DNA of 6,579 nt from Cloacimonetes bacterium TCS60. GTDB lineage: Bacteria > Cloacimonadota > Cloacimonadia > JGIOTU-2. The stretch's first letter is position 1. Each line of letters opens with the position of its first letter. Position numbers and translations under genes: made by a program. Positions 1-6,517 of this stretch are shown here, piece after piece. The notes under the pieces were generated by a model. It saw only the letters and a list, made by a program, of their open reading frames with translations. It was not told the DNA's origin and did not search any database. The stretch covers positions 1 through 6,579 of the forward strand of contig LSCK01000070.1 in the NCBI GenBank assembly GCA_001577135.1, given 5' to 3'.

Positions 1-1764
1 GGGATTTCCATGTTCTCCGCCAAGCCCTGCAGGTTGTCCGTAGCCCCAATCAATTTCTGAAGTCCAATCAGGATCTGTATCCATATTCCACTCGTACACC
101 AATTCTGATTCACCTACAAACAGGTACACTTCCCGCGTAATATCGGCAAAATCATCAGCCAGGGTGCTAAAATAAATTGTGGAATGGTAAGCGCCTGCGG
201 GTAGAGTTTGAGCTTGATTAGTTATCCGAATTATTATATTTGTGGAATCGTCCGGGTTCAGGCTTCCGCTTAAATTGCCCTCTACTGCAAACCATTCTTG
301 TGAAATATCATAACTTACTTCGTAGGTTTTTGCGACCACGTCTTTGTTTTTGATTGTATAAACAATGCTATCCGGGTTGAAGGGACCACCTTGCTCACCT
401 TCGGAGCGCAGGTTTTGTTCCGGCAGTACTTTCATGCCTCGTTCTGTAGTGTAAGCCTTAAGGCAGAAGTTTCCTGTTTCATTCCAACTTGGATCGGAAA
501 AATTGTACATGAAGAGATCATGCCAGGAGGAGCTCTCTTTGTAATAACTCTGATTCGCCTCAGCAGAAGATTGCACAATGGTTCGATAATCAGCACCTAA
601 AAGTACAGGAACATCTGAGGTGCGGTCAATAGCATGTCCGCCCTGTGATAGATTTAGGTAGATATAAAAATCATCTCCCGTATCAATTCCGACGAGGTCC
701 GGAATCTGTATCGTGTGATAGCCTCTAAAATCACAATTACCCGTTATAGTCGTGGAAAGGGGATTATTTAATTCTCCGTCTGTAAAATCATCGTATATAA
801 TTAATTCATAATCGACCATATCTTCAGCTGTAAAAATTGAAACAGCATTTATCAGCATATCCTCTTCTGCCGTAAATTTATTGAAAATAGAATCCCACTG
901 ATCCATAACATCACGCCAGCCGTGATAATCATGGTAGTAAATTTTGTTATAGGTATTACGAACGACATTTTGGAAAGATACAGCGCCCATTTCTGGATGT
1001 TGTCCAGCCCATTTATCATAGAAAGAGATCCAGAAAAAACCATCATTTCCCCAGCCACTACCCCAGCTGTTTTTACATAACCAGGCTCCAGGTTCCGGGG
1101 CATCTGTAACTCGATTATCATCCCAGCCTATGATTCCAATGGCATGATTGGGCATTTCAGAACTAGAAGGGGGTTGATAATGTTCATATTCATAATTGAT
1201 AAAAGAGGAATTATAACACATGCAGGTTCCCATTACGCCATATTGCATAATCATGTTTTTGATAGTATCTATATTGTTCAAATTTGCTCCCGCAGTGAAC
1301 CATTCCACTGCTGAGGGAATATAATAATGGTAGGAGGGGTCATTTCTAGCGGGTGGACTGGAATAAGATTGTCCATCCGTGTTACGTACAGCTCCCTCGC
1401 CTCGTGTAAAATAGGCAGTAGAAACGCGATAATCACCTCCCTGGTGAACTTCTAGTCCACTTCCGGAAGGTGGATTTATATCATCATTGTTATGTTGGTT
1501 AAATCCATTCCACCAATCCAGGTGATATTCTGCTAAATCCGGCTCACCCACTTCACCCTGATCGCTCCAGTTGCCTGTCTTGAGCAAGTTGCCCTCCATG
1601 GCAGCCATAGTACCAAAAGTCCAGCAGGTGCCACCGGACTGATCTTTCACAGATGTTACAAAATCAAATCCAAACACATCCCTCAGATCAAAAGTGGTTG
1701 GCGGATCAGCTAAGAGCAATGTAAAACTAAGTAGTAAAATTACTATTAAAATTTTTTTTCGCAT
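1..1764 (-). CDS. Secreted C1A (papain-family) cysteine peptidase with lectin-like and BACON-like domains, 3' end cut by window edge
   Basis: The frame is open for 588 codons from ATG 1764 to the window edge, so the C-terminus is missing. Residues 1-19 are a signal peptide (MRKK, a Leu/Ile/Val core, LLLA then DPP). The peptidase domain follows at once, about 25-260, with no room for an I29-type propeptide. The catalytic triad is visible: C47 (GGTCWTF, with likely oxyanion-hole Q42), H207 (MPNHAIGIIGWDD) and N232 (CKNSWGSGWGNDGFFWISFYD). Residues about 265-440 resemble the lectin-like domain that often follows bacterial C1 peptidases. Residues about 446-550 resemble a BACON/Ig-like domain (GPFNPDSIVYTIKN, then LPAGAYHSTIYFST). 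The tail (WNMDTDPDWTSEIDWGYGQP) looks like the start of another extracellular domain. It probably degrades protein at the cell surface or outside. The RBS TGAGGAAAAG precedes the ATG, 12 nt after the DUF58 stop. The peptidase call is firm; accessory domains are from pattern memory. Confidence 0.93.
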   Translation of the reverse strand, partial: MRKKILIVILLLSFTLLLADPPTTFDLRDVFGFDFVTSVKDQSGGTCWTFGTMAAMEGNLLKTGNWSDQGEVGEPDLAEYHLDWWNGFNQHNNDDINPPSGSGLEVHQGGDYRVSTAYFTRGEGAVRNTDGQSYSSPPARNDPSYHYYIPSAVEWFTAGANLNNIDTIKNMIMQYGVMGTCMCYNSSFINYEYEHYQPPSSSEMPNHAIGIIGWDDNRVTDAPEPGAWLCKNSWGSGWGNDGFFWISFYDKWAGQHPEMGAVSFQNVVRNTYNKIYYHDYHGWRDVMDQWDSIFNKFTAEEDMLINAVSIFTAEDMVDYELIIYDDFTDGELNNPLSTTITGNCDFRGYHTIQIPDLVGIDTGDDFYIYLNLSQGGHAIDRTSDVPVLLGADYRTIVQSSAEANQSYYKESSSWHDLFMYNFSDPSWNETGNFCLKAYTTERGMKVLPEQNLRSEGEQGGPFNPDSIVYTIKNKDVVAKTYEVSYDISQEWFAVEGNLSGSLNPDDSTNIIIRITNQAQTLPAGAYHSTIYFSTLADDFADITREVYLFVGESELVYEWNMDTDPDWTSEIDWGYGQPAGLGGEHGNP

Positions 1765-1767
1765 CTT

Positions 1768-1774
1768 TTCCTCA
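1768..1774 (-). promoter_or_regulatory. Ribosome binding site of the peptidase gene
   Basis: On the minus strand the bases TGAGGAAAAG run straight into the ATG at 1764, giving a GAGG core at usual spacing. It lies inside the 12-nt gap after the DUF58 stop codon (TAA, 1777-1779), so a ribosome finishing DUF58 could re-initiate on the peptidase. It supports this ATG as the start and supports co-translation of the two genes. Confidence 0.7.
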
Positions 1775-1776
1775 CA

Positions 1777-2667
1777 TTAAGTCATTTTTTTACGTTTTAT
1801 TAAATAAGCGTAAAGCGCTTCTGCATAGCTTGTTTGAGTATTGATAGGAATATAGTCAATGGAAGCATTTCTGCATTTAGTTGTAAAGTAATGCTTCATA
1901 CTCTCTATCTGAGAGCGGTATTCTTTTTTTATCTCCCAGGGGTTAGTAATGATCTCTTCTCCTGACTCTAAATCTACGAATCTTGTTTTAGAGCTGTAAT
2001 CAAAATTTATCTCCTGGTCATCCAGAATATTTATAACCAGCAGTTCATGTTTATTGTGGCGAAAATGTCGTAATCCTTGCATTATTTCCTCCTGGTCATC
2101 CAAAAGGTCTGAAATAAGAATGATCAACCCGCGCTTTTTTATTTTTTCTGCAAGTTTGTGTAAAATTGCTGCTGTATTAGTTTTGTTTTCTGCCTTAAGG
2201 TTATTAAGCTGGTGAAAGATCGTATTCAGATGTGCCTTTGTTGATCTCGGGGGGATAAACTTTTTGATATGCTCTGAAAAGGAGAGTATTCCTGTAGCGT
2301 CCTGCTGAGAGATCAGGAGATAGGACAAGGCTGCTGCTAAAGTTTTAGCATACTCTAATTTGGTAATTTTTTGGGTGCTAAATTGCATCGACTTGCTGCA
2401 ATCAATTAAAATATGCGCGTTTAAATTAGTCTCCTCTTCATATTTTTTTATAAAATATCTGTCTGTTTTACCAAAGACTTTCCAGTCTATATCTTTGATC
2501 GAATCTCCTGGTTGATATTCTCTGTGTTCCAGGAATTCAACGCTAAATCCGTGGTAGGGAGATTTGTGTAAGCCGGTAAGAAATCCTTCCACAATAAGCC
2601 GTGCCCGCAAATCAAATTTATCTAGCCTGGCAGCAGTAGTTGGATCTAAAATTTTATCATTATTCAT
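1777..2667 (-). CDS. DUF58 / vWA-like protein of the MoxR-associated class
   Basis: This 296-residue protein has no signal peptide or membrane segment and should be cytosolic. The DUF58 signature is nearly complete: LDKFDLRARLIVEGFLTGLH (residues 15-34), SPYHGFSVEFLEHREYQPGD (36-55), then KDIDWKVFGKTDRYFIKKYEEETN. A von Willebrand A-like fold follows, with a MIDAS DxSxS motif at D89-C-S91-K-S93, a Thr-containing stretch near 163-165 (KTNTAA) and an Asp at 187 (LISDLLDD), consistent with metal binding. Such proteins are typically partners of MoxR AAA+ ATPases and are thought to act in assembly or activation of other protein complexes; the client is unknown. Its ATG overlaps the stop of the BatA-like gene as ATGA (2664-2667), indicating translational coupling, and only a weak purine stretch (AAAAAGAG) precedes it. 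Length is normal for the short soluble form of the family. Confidence 0.93.
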   Translation of the reverse strand: MNNDKILDPTTAARLDKFDLRARLIVEGFLTGLHKSPYHGFSVEFLEHREYQPGDSIKDIDWKVFGKTDRYFIKKYEEETNLNAHILIDCSKSMQFSTQKITKLEYAKTLAAALSYLLISQQDATGILSFSEHIKKFIPPRSTKAHLNTIFHQLNNLKAENKTNTAAILHKLAEKIKKRGLIILISDLLDDQEEIMQGLRHFRHNKHELLVINILDDQEINFDYSSKTRFVDLESGEEIITNPWEIKKEYRSQIESMKHYFTTKCRNASIDYIPINTQTSYAEALYAYLIKRKKMT

Positions 2668-4685
2668 TTGCTCTTTTTAAAACTCCATTTTCCTGAATAA
2701 GCCAACAGCATTTCAATTATAAGTAAGGCCAGAATTGTCCAGAGCAAAATTTTCCAAAGGCCATATCCATAGCGAGAAGTTAGAATTCTCTGCTTCCAGG
2801 TTTTGTTATTGAGAAAATGAATTTGGGACGAGTGTGATTCTATATCTTCCATCTCCTTCTGGGATAAACGCGACAGGTTGCTCTCTGCTCTGGAGGTATT
2901 ATAAGAGACAATTTTCCTCAAGCGATCATCTTGTGAATAGATAAAATAGTGTCCCTGCCAATCTGTTCGGGTAAAGTTCTCTGAGTTTTTATGTTCTACC
3001 AGGAGGGGTAACGTTTCACCATTTGGCAGCTTGCATTTCAATTCTCCTTTATCCTGAATAGCAAAGGGAGATCCCACTTCATAGGTTTGCAAATCCGAAT
3101 CATACCTGCCCAGAAAATTTGCAATGTTGTAAATAAGCACGGGAAAAACGGGTTGAGAGGCAAGATTCGTCCAGCCCGGTTCAAAATTAATGGAGCATAA
3201 TAACAGTTTGTCTTTAATGGAAATTAGCGCACCAGAGGGAGTACCTATCAAAGGAGAAAAACCCTTTGTTTTGCTTTTCCACATTTTATTGATTCGTACC
3301 TTGCTAAACATCTCTTTAGTTAAGATGGACGTTACAGGGTGTAAATAATTGACATAATTAACCTCGGAATCCTCTCTGGTTAAATTTTGTAACTGCGCCC
3401 CTTCTTGCTGCAGCCACTTAGACAAATTATCCCCGGGAGCTTTCGCATTAGGCACCAGCATGACAGATTTATCTTTGTTAAGTATTTCTGCCAAAAAATG
3501 CTTTAATTTGGCAGAGATTTCTTCTAATTTGTAAAGTATAAGCAATTGGTGCTGTTCTATATCCTGTAAGGCCAGGGCTTGCGGTGCAACCAGATCCCAG
3601 TCTCCATTTGTAATCAGATCCAAAGCAGCGGCAAATTCTCGCTTAACAGGTTTATTTGTGGTAAGCAAAATTTTTGGTTTTTTATTAGGATCATAATTGA
3701 AATACCACTTGTTGTCATCAGGCAAAACTTGGTCCTTAATAGAGACGTCTCCAAAACTGTTTTTTGTACTATGAATATTTAAATCAAATACAACAGATTT
3801 TTTCTGATTTCCATTCAGGGAGATCGCCTTTTCGGCTTTTGTTAAATTGTTTACATTCAAACTAACCAGAATATCCTCTTGTTTTTGATTGGAGAAATTT
3901 TTTATAACAGCTTTTACTTTTGGTTTACCATTAGAGGTGAGCAAAGCGGGGATGTGAGCAGCAGATAATGTTGCCAGATTGCTTGTCTCTTCGCCGGAGT
4001 TTAATGGATTCATAACAAAAAGATCACTTGTTAATTCAAATTTATCAAAGTTGAGAGATTGCCAATTATAAGCCTGATTATCTGATAAGAGGTAGATCTC
4101 CTTATTAATTTCATCTATTTTTTGCAATTCTTCGTCAGCACTTATTATTATATCCTGTAATCTAGCGGGATTGTCTGTGATGGAAATGCTTTCTAACTCC
4201 TGTCTAATTTCTGCTTTATCAGTAAAATATTTGTGCTTATTATTGAATTTTGGAGTTAATGTTAACAGCATAATGCGGTCTTTTTCAGATAACATATCTA
4301 ATATCGCTTTTGCTCTGTCTTTTGCGCAGACCAGGCCTGTTTTGTTTTTGAGTAAGTAGTTCATACTAAAGCTGTTATCAATAATTATGGCAGTCGTTGT
4401 AGGAGCATGATTTTGCCAATTTTCAGAAGTGAACAGATCTTTTATTACGGGTCGTGCTAAAGCGAGGATTACCAATAAAATTATTAGAATGCGGATAATC
4501 AGGAGCAACAGCTGTCTTATTTTTATATATCTTGCTTTATTCTGGTGTATTTTTTTTATAAATTTGAGGGAACTGAACTTAACCATTTTAGGTCTATATT
4601 TCACGAAGAAGTGGATGATTACGGGTATAAGTGCTGCCACAAGTCCACTTAAAATAGCAGAATTTAGGAAGGAAAGGTTAAACAT
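2664..4685 (-). CDS. BatA-type membrane protein with vWA-like domain
   Basis: This 673-residue protein begins with the typical BatA N-terminal region: a hydrophobic segment at about 7-28 (ILSGLVAALIPVIIHFFVKY), a basic stretch with RPKMVKFSSLKFIKK, and a second helix at about 57-78 (LLLLIIRILIILLVILALAR) ending in ARPVI. A vWA-like domain follows with the MIDAS motif D103-N-S105-F-S107-M and a later Asp at 202 (LLSDNQ). The middle and C-terminal parts, about 220-630, look extracytoplasmic and beta-rich. One more membrane helix lies at about 641-663 (LWKILLWTILALLIIEMLLA), followed by a short basic tail. The role is presumably membrane anchoring of a vWA scaffold working with the co-translated DUF58 protein. 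The start at 4685 is chosen because the first helix is needed. No Shine-Dalgarno precedes it, only A/T-rich sequence. The family assignment is strong; no precise function is known. Confidence 0.9.
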   Translation of the reverse strand: MFNLSFLNSAILSGLVAALIPVIIHFFVKYRPKMVKFSSLKFIKKIHQNKARYIKIRQLLLLIIRILIILLVILALARPVIKDLFTSENWQNHAPTTTAIIIDNSFSMNYLLKNKTGLVCAKDRAKAILDMLSEKDRIMLLTLTPKFNNKHKYFTDKAEIRQELESISITDNPARLQDIIISADEELQKIDEINKEIYLLSDNQAYNWQSLNFDKFELTSDLFVMNPLNSGEETSNLATLSAAHIPALLTSNGKPKVKAVIKNFSNQKQEDILVSLNVNNLTKAEKAISLNGNQKKSVVFDLNIHSTKNSFGDVSIKDQVLPDDNKWYFNYDPNKKPKILLTTNKPVKREFAAALDLITNGDWDLVAPQALALQDIEQHQLLILYKLEEISAKLKHFLAEILNKDKSVMLVPNAKAPGDNLSKWLQQEGAQLQNLTREDSEVNYVNYLHPVTSILTKEMFSKVRINKMWKSKTKGFSPLIGTPSGALISIKDKLLLCSINFEPGWTNLASQPVFPVLIYNIANFLGRYDSDLQTYEVGSPFAIQDKGELKCKLPNGETLPLLVEHKNSENFTRTDWQGHYFIYSQDDRLRKIVSYNTSRAESNLSRLSQKEMEDIESHSSQIHFLNNKTWKQRILTSRYGYGLWKILLWTILALLIIEMLLAYSGKWSFKKSK

Positions 4686-4724
4686 AATTATAGTTTAATT
4701 TATTAAAATATGATATTTTTCAGA
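4686..4724 (-). other. Short A/T-rich spacer between GNAT and BatA-like genes
   Basis: These 39 nt are nearly all A and T. They contain a perfect 7+1+7 inverted repeat (aaaatat-g-atatttt, 4705-4719). On the minus strand TATAAT (4692-4687) lies one base before the BatA-like ATG. That hexamer is too close to the start codon to act as a normal -10 box for this gene. There is no GC-rich stem, so I do not call a terminator, and read-through from the GNAT gene is likely. Confidence 0.45.
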
Positions 4725-5840
4725 TTAGACAATTTTTTTGTCATAGATGCGGTAGATTTTATATTTTTCACCACCCATTTTTTTGGCAGCATTAACCATG
4801 CGACTATTATTTTCCAAAATCCAGGACATTTCACCTCTTGACTGTCCTTTTCTAAGTGCATTCTGTATTGTCTTATGATAAAATGCTACATCGATCCCAA
4901 GATTTTTATATTCGGGAGCGACACCCAGGGTTATTACTCGCACCTGATCTATTTTTTTGCTTGCTAGTAACAGTTTCAACCAGCCCAAAGGTAATAATCT
5001 ACCGTTGATCTTTTTTAATGCCTGATAGATGTCGGGCAAGGCAAGTGAAAACCCAATTGCTTTGCCTTCTATTTCTGCCAGATAAACATAATCAAAATCG
5101 ATAATTGGTTTCAATTCTTTAGCTGTATGTTCAAATTCATGTTTTGTCATAGGTACATATCCCCAATTGTTTTGCCAGGCAGAATTATATACATCAAAAA
5201 GAGTTTTTACTTCCTGCTTAAATTTTTTCTTATTTAGTTTTCGGACATTAAATTTTGCCCGTTCACTAATTTTTTTCATGAATTTTGCGAATCTGGTTGG
5301 GATCTCTCTATAATCTGCCCAGAAGGCGAAAAGATCTTTTGCTTTCTCGAACCCGAACTCTTCCAGGTAAGTTTGGTAGTATTGGGGATTATATGTCATC
5401 ATAACCATAGGGGGTTTATAAAATCCTTTTATGAGCAAACCGCACTCTTCGTTCGTGGAAAAATTCATGGGTCCGCGTATGGCATCTTTTCCCTGTTCTT
5501 TTACCCAGCTGCTTGCCCGTTCTAACAGAGCTTTTGCTACTTCCTTATCCGGGATTGTTTCAAAAAAACCGAAGAAACCTATGTTCTCATTATGTATTTC
5601 ATTGTGGCGAGGGTTGATGTGGGCAACTATTCTTCCGCTAATTTCTCCATCGCGATAAGCTAAAAATGGTTGTACTGTAGCAAAGTCATAATAAGGATGC
5701 TTTTCGGGATTAAATTTTTCCTTCATCTGTGAGATAAGCGGAGGGACCCAGTATTTATCATTTTTATAGATCTTCCAGGGTAAATGGATGAATTGTTTTA
5801 GTTCAGCTTTGGTTTCAATTTCTTTCACACGGATTTTCAT
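4725..5840 (-). CDS. YghO / bacterial ceramide synthase-like GNAT acyltransferase
   Basis: With the start at ATG 5840 the protein has 371 residues and appears to contain two GNAT-like halves. The N-terminal half carries the family's conserved blocks: LPWKIYKND (20-28), RHNEIHN (78-84), GFFGFFE (88-94), GPMNFSTNEECGLL (123-136) and PPMVMMTYNPQYY (143-155). The C-terminal half has the acyl-CoA-binding-like strand-loop LGVAPEYKNLGIDVAFY (305-321), an imperfect version of the usual GNAT Q/RxxGxG/A loop, then ENNSRMVNAAKKMGG (343-357) and YRIYDKK. These match the family known from E. coli YghO, which to my knowledge also includes the Caulobacter ceramide synthase bCerS. The reaction is probably N-acylation of a small amine or lipid base; the substrate cannot be read from sequence. 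An upstream in-frame TTG at 5870 would add ten residues, but ATG 5840 has GGAG nine bases upstream and sits 1 nt after the preceding stop. No membrane helices are obvious. Confidence 0.88.
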   Translation of the reverse strand: MKIRVKEIETKAELKQFIHLPWKIYKNDKYWVPPLISQMKEKFNPEKHPYYDFATVQPFLAYRDGEISGRIVAHINPRHNEIHNENIGFFGFFETIPDKEVAKALLERASSWVKEQGKDAIRGPMNFSTNEECGLLIKGFYKPPMVMMTYNPQYYQTYLEEFGFEKAKDLFAFWADYREIPTRFAKFMKKISERAKFNVRKLNKKKFKQEVKTLFDVYNSAWQNNWGYVPMTKHEFEHTAKELKPIIDFDYVYLAEIEGKAIGFSLALPDIYQALKKINGRLLPLGWLKLLLASKKIDQVRVITLGVAPEYKNLGIDVAFYHKTIQNALRKGQSRGEMSWILENNSRMVNAAKKMGGEKYKIYRIYDKKIV

Positions 5841-5841
5841 C

Positions 5842-6438
5842 TTAAATTTCTCCAGTTCTTTTTGTGACAAAAAAGTTAATTATTCCCATAATTGCAGAGG
5901 TTAACATGAGATATTTAGCATCGATATTATTCGATTCTAATATTTTAAAATGCTGAAAAATATAATAGAGAATAGGGGTAAAAATCACGAGCAGGTAGGT
6001 GGCGAAGCGCATCTGATTGAAAAAGATGATAAGCAGCAATGCCAGAACAACAACTATGATCGAGGGCAGGGGAGCAAAAAACAGCAGCAGGGCGACATAA
6101 GTAACAATTTCATGCCCACCAATAAAACGGTTTTGAATGGGAAGATAATGACCCACAATAATGGCAAAACCTACTAATAATAGTGCAACTGGAGAGTTAG
6201 AAAAGAAAAATTTATTTCCCAGCCACAGAATCAGATAAACGCGCAGAAAATCTGTGATCCATACTACAATTCCCACTGGCTTGCTGATGTTGCGATAGAC
6301 ATTACTTGCATCTGCAGTATGATCCCCTGATTTGTAGATATTAACTTTTCTATAACGTTTTGCGAAAAATTGGGCAAAGGAAAATGACCCGATTAAGTAA
6401 CAAACAATAACTCCGATAATAGTTTTTATAATTAGCAT
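5842..6438 (-). CDS. Divergent PlsY-like (glycerol-3-phosphate acyltransferase family) membrane protein
   Basis: This 198-residue protein is very hydrophobic, with about five to six membrane segments, the size and layout of PlsY. It opens with a PlsY-like GVIVCYLIGSFSFAQFFAKR (9-28). A first loop, KSGDHTADASNVYR (36-49), aligns with the canonical GSGNxGATNxxR but has two extra residues and several changes. A second loop, GHYLPIQNRFIGGHEIVT (96-113), matches GHxFPxxxxFxGGKGVAT with the Lys of GGKG replaced by His109. The third PlsY motif (SLxS-like) is not recognisable; the corresponding loop reads NQMRFATY (141-148). PlsY normally transfers acyl groups from acyl-phosphate to glycerol-3-phosphate at the inner membrane. 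With these changes this is more likely a paralogue with another acyl donor or acceptor, or an altered activity. No clear Shine-Dalgarno precedes ATG 6438. The gene is coupled to the GNAT gene by a 1-nt gap. Confidence 0.8.
   Translation of the reverse strand: MLIIKTIIGVIVCYLIGSFSFAQFFAKRYRKVNIYKSGDHTADASNVYRNISKPVGIVVWITDFLRVYLILWLGNKFFFSNSPVALLLVGFAIIVGHYLPIQNRFIGGHEIVTYVALLLFFAPLPSIIVVVLALLLIIFFNQMRFATYLLVIFTPILYYIFQHFKILESNNIDAKYLMLTSAIMGIINFFVTKRTGEI
5850..5853 (-). promoter_or_regulatory. Ribosome binding site that sets the GNAT start at 5840
   Basis: On the minus strand the bases ACTGGAGAAATTTAAG precede ATG 5840. GGAG lies nine bases from the start and sits inside the last codons of the PlsY-like gene, whose TAA ends 1 nt before the ATG. 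The alternative TTG at 5870 has only A/T-rich sequence upstream, so the ATG is preferred. Confidence 0.65.
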
Positions 6439-6517
6439 ATTAATTGCAAGAAATCAGACCTGATTGTTCGGAGTCAAGATTTTAAATATTTAAATCAAAT
6501 TCCCCAGGCTTTATAAA
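6439..6517. other. Upstream region of the gene run, no gene seen
   Basis: This 79-nt A/T-rich stretch lies between a possible upstream stop codon and the PlsY-like ATG. It holds a perfect palindrome TTTAAATATTTAAA (6481-6494) and a perfect 6+2+6 inverted repeat (6452-6465). On the minus strand a TTGACT hexamer (6477-6472) resembles a -35 box, but no good -10 box lies at 16-18 bp from it, so no promoter is assigned. Confidence 0.4.
6452..6465. repeat. Perfect inverted repeat, possible operator
   Basis: AATCAG-AC-CTGATT is a perfect 14-nt inverted repeat, 14 nt upstream of the PlsY-like start codon. The two-base loop is too small for a stable terminator hairpin and no T-run follows. Its size and position would suit a dimeric repressor site or a weak RNA structure over the translation start. 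A chance occurrence is possible. Confidence 0.35.

Noticed and set aside
391..600. Plus-strand open frame of 69 codons
   Set aside because: It lies antisense to the lectin-like/BACON part of the peptidase gene, has no ribosome site and resembles no protein family.
852..1121. Minus-strand open frame of 89 codons in another frame
   Set aside because: It overlaps the peptidase gene in a different frame, where the true frame shows the catalytic Asn motif; it is a shadow.
2011..2102. Two copies of a 14-nt direct repeat (ctcctggtcatcca) 78 nt apart
   Set aside because: Both encode LDDQE in the DUF58 protein in the same frame; this is probably coincidental protein-level similarity, not a DNA element.
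4429..4698. Plus-strand open frame antisense to the start of the BatA-like gene
   Set aside because: Its apparent hydrophobicity mirrors the membrane-helix codons of the real gene; there is no family resemblance.
4728..4742. Inverted repeat GACAA-TTTTT-TTGTC at the end of the GNAT gene
   Set aside because: The 5-bp stem is weak, lies inside the coding end and is not followed by a T-run on the transcript, so it is not a terminator.
5431..5658. Plus-strand open frame antisense to the GNAT gene
   Set aside because: It covers highly conserved GNAT motifs on the other strand, so it is a shadow.
5841..5870. Longer GNAT start at TTG 5870
   Set aside because: It would overlap the PlsY-like gene by 29 nt and lacks a ribosome site, whereas ATG 5840 has GGAG at good spacing and the family homology begins there.
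5950..6177. Plus-strand, Gln/Asn-rich open frame antisense to the PlsY-like gene
   Set aside because: The Gln/Asn richness is what hydrophobic minus-strand codons give in reverse; no start signal is seen.
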